Shown here one piece after another: positions 57,848-64,000 of a DNA stretch of 64,000 nt; position 1 is the stretch's first letter, and the number at the start of each line of letters is the position of its first letter. Below the pieces are notes generated by a model, which was given only the letters and a program-made list of their open reading frames with translations, did no database searches and was not told the origin of the DNA. Location of the stretch: the NCBI RefSeq assembly GCF_900640175.1, contig NZ_CAAAJC010000010.1:48227-112226 (forward strand), in the 5' to 3' direction. Made by a program: the position numbers and the translations under genes. The DNA comes from Legionella sp. W10-070 (lineage in GTDB: Bacteria > Pseudomonadota > Gammaproteobacteria > Legionellales > Legionellaceae).

Positions 57848-58303
57848 TTACTTTGTGCTCCCTAAAGTGATTTCAAACCATTGTTTATGTCTTCTTTCAT
57901 CACCCACCCCCAAGCGCAGTATTTTTCCTGAATCCTCCCATTTCTCTTCATGATCATTTAACAGCTCATAACCAATGTTAGTATCTATTTCATTAGCAAG
58001 CATCGCCCTTAATATCGCCTCATCACCAAATAAATTGGCAAAAATAACTCTACCCTGAACCAAAAGTTGTCTGCTGCTACATGGACCTTCTGGCGCTCTA
58101 ATATTATGGCGTTTAAGTAGGTTTGAAAGTTCCTGGATATGCCGCTCATGATCCGACTTAAATTCAGATAGCCTATTTTTATAATCCTGACTCTCAAGTC
58201 GAACGATAGCTGCTTCATAAGCCTCTACAGCATCGTAATCCACCTCGCAAAGCTCGTAAAGCGCCTTATCGAATTTTCCTCGAGCATGAGCAAATGAAGC
58301 CAT
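57848..58303 (-). CDS. ferritin-like DUF2383-type four-helix protein
   Basis: I start at ATG 58303 (MASFAHARGKF), because GGAGG lies 5 bases upstream within an in-frame upstream ATG. The 151 residues show ferritin-like metal motifs in four helices: EVDYDAVEAYEAAI, DHERHI, an ANEIDTNIGYE segment, and GDERRHKQWFE. The family role is unknown; iron or other metal binding is likely from the Glu/His pattern. Its neighbours are unrelated small genes. Confidence 0.78.
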   Translation of the reverse strand: MASFAHARGKFDKALYELCEVDYDAVEAYEAAIVRLESQDYKNRLSEFKSDHERHIQELSNLLKRHNIRAPEGPCSSRQLLVQGRVIFANLFGDEAILRAMLANEIDTNIGYELLNDHEEKWEDSGKILRLGVGDERRHKQWFEITLGSTK

Positions 58304-58388
58304 CTGTACCTCCATGTAAATTCCAGCAAAATGAGTTAGCCATCCAAACATGATAGCAGCAGTTAGTCGATATCAGCATGTGCTCGCG

Positions 58389-58414
58389 TTAATAGCAGGA
58401 GAACCTGCTATTAA
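58389..58414 (-). terminator. perfect 11-bp hairpin after the small secreted protein
   Basis: TTAATAGCAGG and CCTGCTATTAA pair around a 4-base loop, just beyond the stop at 58423 on the minus strand. No T run follows. Confidence 0.5.
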
Positions 58415-58422
58415 TCTCTGAA

Positions 58423-58743
58423 TTAAGGGCTTATAATAAAGTGAGTATCATCATAAGCATAGCAAGTCCATTGAACCTGCCTACCCCCTATTTCTACATT
58501 AACTAACTTTGCGTCAAGCGATACCAAATTAGGCTGTTCTTCTGCATAACATACCCGATTAGTGCCACCGATAGTTACATAATGATAGCTGGTAACCGCC
58601 GGATGGGTTTCAGGAACATAATAAACATCTCCTCGCTCTTCCAATATAACCGGACTGCCTGTAATAACAATTCTGTCGGCATGAGCAGAGACACTGAGAA
58701 ACGTTAAAAAGAAAGAAAAAATACTTAATGTAATTGTTTTCAT
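58423..58743 (-). CDS. small secreted protein of unknown function
   Basis: I start at ATG 58743 (MKTITLSIFSFFLTFLSVSAHA), with GGGAGA 8 bases upstream, giving a 106-residue protein with a typical signal peptide. The mature 84 residues are beta-rich with two cysteines (RVCYAEEQ and TCYAYDD). No family is recognised. It is followed by a perfect hairpin. Confidence 0.72.
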   Translation of the reverse strand: MKTITLSIFSFFLTFLSVSAHADRIVITGSPVILEERGDVYYVPETHPAVTSYHYVTIGGTNRVCYAEEQPNLVSLDAKLVNVEIGGRQVQWTCYAYDDTHFIISP

Positions 58744-58907
58744 CGCCGTATCTCCCAGAGTTTTCAACTGCATTACTGGTCAATAGACAATAATGTCTAC
58801 CCTGACAATACTTTCCTCCGTAGAAATGTAACTTCTTTATAATTTTAGCAGTTAATGTACTTTTATGATAACCACCACCTTGCGAAAGGGTATAATTGAA
58901 GTAGTTA

Positions 58908-59108
58908 CTAACGATTTAAAAGCCACCATATCAACATGATAATTACACTAATCACAATACAGGTAGTAACAGGAAAATAAAAAGTAAAGTTGCCTCTTTG
59001 GATAATAATATCACCTGGCAAGCGCCCTAAACCAATACGCTTAATCCATGGCCATGTGAATCCAATTACTATCAATAGAATTCCCAGAACAATCAGCAAT
59101 CTTTGCAT
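58908..59108 (-). CDS. DUF2905 family small membrane protein
   Basis: I start at ATG 59108 (MQRLLIVLGILLI), with AGGGA 7 bases upstream. The 66 residues match the DUF2905 layout: first helix, GLGRLPGDIIIQRGNFTFYFP loop, second helix, and a basic tail. The function is unknown. Confidence 0.88.
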   Translation of the reverse strand: MQRLLIVLGILLIVIGFTWPWIKRIGLGRLPGDIIIQRGNFTFYFPVTTCIVISVIIMLIWWLLNR

Positions 59109-59196
59109 ATTAATCCCTACCTGATGAAAGGGTATTTTATTAATCATTGACGCTGCAAATCATTTTGTAACTATTGGTTTTGCGGCTATAAAAATT

Positions 59197-59991
59197 CTAG
59201 CCCCAATTAAATGCTAATGAACCTATTTTATTAGCCACTGGCATTTGCTCACGAATCGATTCATCAATCCTGATTGTATATTCTTTCTCACAACGAGCTA
59301 TATCAGATAATGTTTTTAACCAATTTTTAGTTTCATCTGTAACATTTGATTGTAACAAATGTTCTAAGAAAAAATTAATATTATCTCCATGTTTTTCAAG
59401 TGTTGTATCACTAATTTCATTAAATATTCCGTCAACAATTTCCCATTGTTGATTTTGTTCATCATACATAAGGTTATTCTCATGGATTTCCCAAAATGTA
59501 AATTTTGGATTATTTATTAGTCGCATAAAATTAACTAATTTTTTCCTCAACTCAAAATGATCAATATTAAATAATTCTCCACTGTCGATATAGTCATGTA
59601 ATGTTTTACCTATTACACGGGTCTTAAATTGAGAATAAAAACTATTTGTTTTAAAAAAACATATGTTTGATAATCCATTTTTTTGCAAAACTTGATTTGT
59701 ATGTTCTTCTTTTTTAGCTTCAAATAAGGAGTGCCAAGGTAATTTGAAACGAAATGGATGCAAAGGATTTTCATAAACCATACGTATTGCTGTTTTAGAA
59801 ATTTTCACACAATACTGGGTTGATTTTTCTTCTGATGAGCTATCCCTAAAAATATAATCATAAGCATAAGGAAACCAATAAGAAAAAAAGCCTTTCTCAT
59901 TTTCTGGACGCGGAAAAACCGCATAGACAGTACCAAAGACACCTGAGCCTAAACAATGATTGTAATCAATCTTGTAATCTTTAAATGACAT
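59197..59991 (-). CDS. eukaryotic-like protein kinase-fold protein, possible effector
   Basis: The ATG at 59991 gives 264 residues; an earlier TTG adds five. The glycine loop is LGSGVFGTVY (14-23), the ATP lysine is Lys63 (YCVKIS), the catalytic-loop-like IHENN is at 169-173, and IVDG (185-188) stands where DFG is expected. The lysine and the VDG aspartate are kept, but the HRD aspartate is replaced by Glu in HENN, so activity is uncertain. It lacks a signal peptide, is AT-rich, and has no operon partner, which fits an acquired gene. Dot/Icm effector kinases exist in Legionella, but secretion here is inference. Confidence 0.72.
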   Translation of the reverse strand: MSFKDYKIDYNHCLGSGVFGTVYAVFPRPENEKGFFSYWFPYAYDYIFRDSSSEEKSTQYCVKISKTAIRMVYENPLHPFRFKLPWHSLFEAKKEEHTNQVLQKNGLSNICFFKTNSFYSQFKTRVIGKTLHDYIDSGELFNIDHFELRKKLVNFMRLINNPKFTFWEIHENNLMYDEQNQQWEIVDGIFNEISDTTLEKHGDNINFFLEHLLQSNVTDETKNWLKTLSDIARCEKEYTIRIDESIREQMPVANKIGSLAFNWG

Positions 59992-60138
59992 TGACCAATT
60001 AATCAAGTTTATGGCGCTCCAAAAATGATAATCCTATCTAAAGAATATAGTTATAACAATGGTAAATTAAACGAAAAGGTCAATATATTATCTATTCTTC
60101 AATTAATTACCTTAAGTTACTCAAAGACCAGATATGTC

Positions 60139-60894
60139 TTAGCCGTGGACATTATATCCACTATCCACATAGAGAACCTGTCCGGTAATGTATTTACCTT
60201 TGTCTGATGCAAGAAACGCCGCAGCCTCACCTATCGACTCAGGCGTGACAATTTGATGAAGAGGAGCCTGTTTTGCCGCTTTTTCCATCAATTTATCAAA
60301 ATCCGCTAAACCTGAAGCAGCACGTGTCTGGATCGGTCCTGGTGAGATAGCATTCACCCGGATTCCCTTTACACCAAGCTCCACAGCCAGATAGCGGACA
60401 GTCGCTTCAAGGGCTGCTTTGACTGGACCCATAATGTTATAATTAGTAACAACTTTTTCAGCACCATAATAACTCATTGTCAGAACTGTTCCACCATTAG
60501 TCATAAGCGGTTCGGCAGCTTTTGCCAGGCGGATTAGTGAATGGCAGGAAATATCCATGGCAAGCCCAAAACCCTCTTTTGAGCAGTCAATGACCCGTCC
60601 CTGCAAATCAGCTTTCGGGGCAAAGGCAATCGCATGGATAATAAAATCAAGCCTTCCCCATTTTGTTTTTATTGTCTCAAATAAATCGTTCATTTGAGAG
60701 TCATTCGCGACATCAAGCGGCATAAATATTGGACAGGTAACTCCTTGCAACAACGGTTGTACATATTGTTTTGTTTTTTCATTCTGGTAGGTTATTGCAA
60801 GTTCAGCACCTGCCTGGTGAAGTACCCGGGCGCAACCCCAGGCAATTGATAACTCGTTCGCTATTCCAACAATAAGTCCTTTTTGCTTAGTCAT
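60139..60894 (-). CDS. fabI: enoyl-[acyl-carrier-protein] reductase FabI-like
   Basis: The 251-residue short-chain dehydrogenase carries the FabI NAD motif (GIANELSIAWGCARVL) and active site Tyr and Lys (NYNIMGPVKAALEATVRYLAVELG), then RVNAISPGPIQTRAASGL. FabI reduces enoyl-ACP in fatty acid synthesis. It is the last gene of the run MaoC-Pta fusion, ackA, fabI (28-base gap to ackA), so it may serve that pathway rather than be the main housekeeping enzyme. Confidence 0.9.
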   Translation of the reverse strand: MTKQKGLIVGIANELSIAWGCARVLHQAGAELAITYQNEKTKQYVQPLLQGVTCPIFMPLDVANDSQMNDLFETIKTKWGRLDFIIHAIAFAPKADLQGRVIDCSKEGFGLAMDISCHSLIRLAKAAEPLMTNGGTVLTMSYYGAEKVVTNYNIMGPVKAALEATVRYLAVELGVKGIRVNAISPGPIQTRAASGLADFDKLMEKAAKQAPLHQIVTPESIGEAAAFLASDKGKYITGQVLYVDSGYNVHG

Positions 60895-60922
60895 GCTCTA
60901 TTCCAGTCGTAAAGATTGATCA

Positions 60923-62059
60923 TTATTTTTTTTCAAGCAGAGACAATGTATGGATTGCCATCATCTGTTCTTCATCAGCCTGTATAACCCGAACTGCAAA
61001 CGGCTTCATAAACTCAAGATAGCCAAGAATTCTCTCGCGCACAACAGTAGAGTTTTCACCTATTCCTCCCGTGAAAACGATCCCGTCGACGCCTCCCATG
61101 CTGACAGCCATCATTGCCATATACTGAGCCGCCTTCAAACAATAAAAATTCAGGGCAAACTGCGCCCGCTTATCTTGACTCGCCTGTAGAGTCTTAACAT
61201 CATTTGTCCAGCCGGATAATCCCAAAAGCCCGGAGTTTTCATAAAGGATAGTTTCAGTTTCTTCAAACGATAACTCCAAATCACGAAGTAAATAAATAAC
61301 CACACCAGGATCTAATTCACCACAACGAGTCCCCATAGGCAACCCTGCCAAAGCGGTCATCCCCATAGTAGTATCAATACTCAAGCCGTTTTTTATGGCA
61401 CATAAACTACTACCATTACCAAGATGAGCCGCTATCACCCGGCTTTGCGCCAAGTCTGGCTCGCTTTGCTGTAAAAAACGCACAATCCATTCATAGGATA
61501 AACCATGAAATCCATACCGTCGGATACCTTTCTCACGCAGTGTTTTCGGTAATGCATATTCAGTAAACAACGGAGCCCGATTGGCATGAAACGCAGTATC
61601 AAAACAGGCAAACTGCGGTATATTGGGAAAAACCTTTTTCACAATTTCAATAGCGTTAAGGTTATAAGGTTGATGCAATGGTGCTAAAGGAACCAATGTT
61701 TGCAATTGCCTGGTTACTGTTGAATCAATCTGTATACTGCGGGCAAATAGTGTTCCTCCATGGACGATGCGGTGAGTGACTGCTTCCAATTGCCATTGCT
61801 CACCACAGTTATCAAGCCAGTTGAGAATAAACTGTAATGCGCTATCCTGCGTACTATCAGAAGGTAATTGTTGGCTAAACAGCTCATTTTCACCATTTAA
61901 TTTTTCGCCCGAAGCCATAAAAAAAGGAGAATTTCCAAGATTATAAACCTTGCCACTGACAAGGACGCGCAAATCATCGGAATTGGAGAAGAGCTTAAAC
62001 TTTACGCTGGAAGAACCTGCATTGAGCATCAGCAGACTTCTTGTTGCACTTGAAGTCAT
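60923..62059 (-). CDS. ackA: acetate/butyrate-type kinase
   Basis: Interconverts acyl phosphate and ADP with acid and ATP. The 378 residues show LNAGSSSVKFKLF, GFHGLSYEW, AHLGNGSSLCAI, TMGMTALAGLPMGTRCGELDPG and VFTGGIGEN. Length is slightly under AckA (about 400). It overlaps the upstream gene by 4 bases (ATGA). The fusion partner suggests an acyl-CoA to acyl-phosphate pathway, so substrates other than acetate are possible. Confidence 0.92.
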   Translation of the reverse strand: MTSSATRSLLMLNAGSSSVKFKLFSNSDDLRVLVSGKVYNLGNSPFFMASGEKLNGENELFSQQLPSDSTQDSALQFILNWLDNCGEQWQLEAVTHRIVHGGTLFARSIQIDSTVTRQLQTLVPLAPLHQPYNLNAIEIVKKVFPNIPQFACFDTAFHANRAPLFTEYALPKTLREKGIRRYGFHGLSYEWIVRFLQQSEPDLAQSRVIAAHLGNGSSLCAIKNGLSIDTTMGMTALAGLPMGTRCGELDPGVVIYLLRDLELSFEETETILYENSGLLGLSGWTNDVKTLQASQDKRAQFALNFYCLKAAQYMAMMAVSMGGVDGIVFTGGIGENSTVVRERILGYLEFMKPFAVRVIQADEEQMMAIHTLSLLEKK

Positions 62060-63459
62060 TTAAGTATTCCTTCGCGGCGCGCTGCTGCCATTTTGACCGC
62101 CAAAGCGCAGGATAACACCCGAGTCCGCAACGAATCCGAGCGGCTTGTTAGAATAATTGGAACCCGGGCACCCAGCACGATACCTGCAGCATCAGCATGG
62201 CCTAAAAAAGTGAACTGTTTTGCCAGGATATTGCCTGACTCTATCTCAGGAACAAGAAGAATATCAGCATCGCCTGCAACCTCCGATACAATACCTTTCT
62301 CCGCTGCAGCCTGCTTATTGATTGCATTGTCAAATGCCAGTGGCCCGTCAAGAATACCATCCGTAATTTGTCCTCGATCTGCCATTTTACATAATATGGC
62401 AGCATCTACTGTTGCCTGCATTCGAGGATTTACCAATTCGGTTGCCGTAAGTATGGCCACTTTAGGGCATTTATCACCATATAACACCCGCCAAAGATTA
62501 ATAGCATTCTGACAAATATCCGCTTTTACTGACACACTTGGTGCAATATTGATTGCTGCATCAGTTACAATAAGCGGTTTATGATAGGACGGCACATCCA
62601 TGATATAAGCATGACTAATACGGTATTTCGTTCGCAATCCTGCCGCCAGGGGTACTACGGCAGACATCAGCTCACTGGTTTGTAAAGCACCCTTCATAAT
62701 GGCATCTACTTTTCCTGTAGCTGCAAGCTCTGCTGCCTTGGCCGCTGCTGCGTCACTGTGCTCAGTATCGATAATCTGCCAGGACGATATATCAATGTCT
62801 GCCTCGGAAGCCGCCGTCTTTATCTTCTTTTCCGGGCCAATCAAAAGAGGAACAATTAACCCGGCATTGACCGAGTCCATAACCGTTCTCAATACTTCAG
62901 CCTTGACCGGATGAACTACAGCAGCAACGATGGCAGGCATATCCTGGCAAGACTTAATCGTTTCGTGAAACCGATCATGATTATGGATAGCAATATCCGG
63001 TAATTTGGCACGGGCGACACGTATTTTTTTTGTCGGCGCCAATACAACCGCCTGCCCCTCAATCAGCTTATCACCACGCTGACTTACACCGATACAGTCA
63101 AAAGTAACAATCGGCTTATCCTCACGCTTATGCTGAACGGTTAAAGTAATCGTTACTGTATCACCAATTCGCACCGGTTTTTTAAATGTAATATCTTGCT
63201 TAAGGTAGATAGTGCCAGGCCCTGGTAACATCGTTCCAAGAATAGTAGAAATCAGAGAACCTGACCACATCCCATGGCCAACTATTCCTTGGAAAATATC
63301 ACTTTTTGCAAAGTCTGGATCCATATGTGCAGGATTAATGTCACCAGACATAATGGCAAAAAGGTTAATATCATCCTGAGTGAGTTTCTTGCTCAAGCTG
63401 GCCTGTGTGCCAATTATCAATTCGTCAAAGGTAATGTTTTCCAGATATTGATCATCCAT
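62056..63459 (-). CDS. bifunctional MaoC-like enoyl-CoA hydratase / phosphate acyltransferase
   Basis: The 467 residues fuse an N-terminal MaoC hotdog domain (about 10-140, AIMSGDINPAHMDPDFAKSD with the Asp/His active site) to a phosphate acetyl/butyryltransferase domain (about 160-465, including GLIVPLLIGPEKKI and the end PIILTSRSDSLRTRVLSCAL). It would hydrate enoyl-CoA and exchange acyl-CoA for acyl phosphate, feeding the kinase downstream. Operon order: this gene, ackA, fabI. Confidence 0.92.
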   Translation of the reverse strand: MDDQYLENITFDELIIGTQASLSKKLTQDDINLFAIMSGDINPAHMDPDFAKSDIFQGIVGHGMWSGSLISTILGTMLPGPGTIYLKQDITFKKPVRIGDTVTITLTVQHKREDKPIVTFDCIGVSQRGDKLIEGQAVVLAPTKKIRVARAKLPDIAIHNHDRFHETIKSCQDMPAIVAAVVHPVKAEVLRTVMDSVNAGLIVPLLIGPEKKIKTAASEADIDISSWQIIDTEHSDAAAAKAAELAATGKVDAIMKGALQTSELMSAVVPLAAGLRTKYRISHAYIMDVPSYHKPLIVTDAAINIAPSVSVKADICQNAINLWRVLYGDKCPKVAILTATELVNPRMQATVDAAILCKMADRGQITDGILDGPLAFDNAINKQAAAEKGIVSEVAGDADILLVPEIESGNILAKQFTFLGHADAAGIVLGARVPIILTSRSDSLRTRVLSCALAVKMAAARREGILK

Positions 63460-63596
63460 TATTCATCCTTAAATCCCTCATTCTAAACTGTTTGAAACCA
63501 ATTTGCTTGCCATAAACCTACAGGGCAATCGCATACTTTGAAAATATCTCTGTCGTCTTTGTGTTGTTAATTGAATCAAAATATGAAGGAATTTTT

Positions 63597-63624
63597 TTGA
63601 TTTTAATCGTTAGTAAAGTATCAT
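63597..63624 (+). promoter_or_regulatory. promoter before the frameshifted secreted-protein gene
   Basis: TTGATT (63597-63602), 16 bases, then TATCAT (63619-63624) lie 62 bases before the ATG. The dyad at 63634-63655 sits just past the expected start site. Confidence 0.45.
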
Positions 63625-63633
63625 AAATGGTTT

Positions 63634-63655
63634 TTCAATATCAAATAATATTGAA
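63634..63655. promoter_or_regulatory. operator-like dyad
   Basis: TTCAATAT and ATATTGAA form a perfect 8-bp inverted repeat with a 6-base spacer, just downstream of the expected transcription start. It looks like a repressor site but no family is assigned. Confidence 0.4.
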
Positions 63656-63685
63656 TCTTACCTATGTGGCATAAGGATAGAAACC

Positions 63686-64000
63686 ATGCAAAAAAAAAAG
63701 ACACTTTTTTAGGAATATCATACTAACAGCCTTTTTCTCCTGTCTGATGCTGCCGGGTGCGCAGGCGGCCAAGCCCTTATGGACATTTGTGCCACAAACA
63801 CCGACTGACATCACTGTCACGCAAGGGGATAACGCGCAGGTTATTTACACTGTACAAAATCAATCATCGAGGGATAAAATGCTGGTGATGAAACCCATCG
63901 CAGGGATAAGTCAAAGCGCACCCTGCCAGCTTCCTGCTAACGGAATTTGCACACTGACACTCAATGTGAATGGTGCCGCCTTGCAGGGGGATGTCGTGGG
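63686..64000 (+). pseudogene. secreted protein gene with frameshift in an A10 run, cut by window edge
   Basis: The ATG at 63686 is followed by CA10 and then GACACTTTTTTAG, so this frame stops after 8 codons. In the +1 frame the DNA reads on as a signal peptide (NIILTAFFSCLMLPGAQA) and a mature part (KPLWTFVPQTPTDITV, later YTVQNQSSRDKMLVMKPI). These resemble a family of Legionella exported proteins with many paralogues. The +1 frame has no start codon of its own before the signal peptide. One A fewer in the run restores one frame from the ATG. This may be a real mutation, slippage, or a sequencing error. Confidence 0.65.

Noticed and set aside
60007..60138. PmrA box upstream of the kinase-like gene
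   Set aside because: Two TTAA-like cores occur (CTTAAGGTAATTAAT on the minus strand) but they are 9 and not 11 bases apart, so they do not fit the recalled box.

Overview
The window reads as chromosomal DNA of a Legionella species or a close relative in the Legionellales. I base this on gene content and order rather than on any search. It carries a PmrA/PmrB-type two-component system next to yciB, yebC-ruvC-ruvA beside a homogentisate dioxygenase gene, and a surE-nlpD-rpoS block. It also has type II secretion genes lspD-lspE standing apart from any other gsp genes, a homodimeric-type pyruvate dehydrogenase operon, a Pht-like MFS carrier, and many small secreted or unknown proteins. Base composition is low to moderate GC. 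No phage, plasmid, CRISPR array, rRNA operon or intact insertion sequence is visible; the mobile DNA consists of short palindromic repeats.

Left part (1-15.1 kb, all minus except one small gene): a cut-off FAD enzyme, the NAD-salvage pair pncA and pncB, a DUF2188 protein, an unknown protein, then lpdA, aceF and aceE (pyruvate dehydrogenase complex). Upstream of these lie a Cys-rich lipoprotein, an AmpE-like protein, a CPA2 antiporter and cydB/cydA (cytochrome bd oxidase).

Middle (15.4-34.1 kb): MFS carrier, then a tight plus-strand run miaB-rluD-pgeF-htrA, a CAT-anticodon tRNA, lspD-lspE, two proteins of unknown function, and a minus-strand run truA-trpF-trpB-trpA-glnS-cysS.

34.3-55.6 kb: a small secreted protein, folD, a PA3496-like small protein, rlmJ, gloB, an mltD-like transglycosylase, yciB-pmrA-pmrB, yebC-ruvC-ruvA, hmgA, a Cys-containing secreted protein, rpoS-nlpD-surE-lipoprotein, malic enzyme, a Tim44-domain protein, an L,D-transpeptidase, a chagasin-like protease inhibitor, a membrane protein and a quinone-oxidoreductase-like enzyme.

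Right part (55.8-64 kb): a mosaic of small genes (VOC protein, two unknowns, an 83-residue protein, a ferritin-like protein, a small secreted protein, a DUF2905 protein) and a eukaryotic-like kinase fold that could be an effector. Then come fabI-like, ackA and a MaoC-Pta fusion as one operon, and the start of a secreted protein whose reading frame is broken in a run of ten A.

Repeats: at least three families of short palindromic elements sit between genes. They are a 148-bp MITE-like nested palindrome before hmgA (with a related short form between trpA and trpB), two REP-like pairs (one nested inside a second inverted repeat), and a GATTAAAACTGCGG element seen four times with a possible fifth degenerate copy. 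I found no clearly new multi-gene system. The best leads are the poly-A frameshift with an operator-like dyad in front of it, the kinase-like gene, the nested repeats and a PmrA-box-like site in front of yciB-pmrAB.
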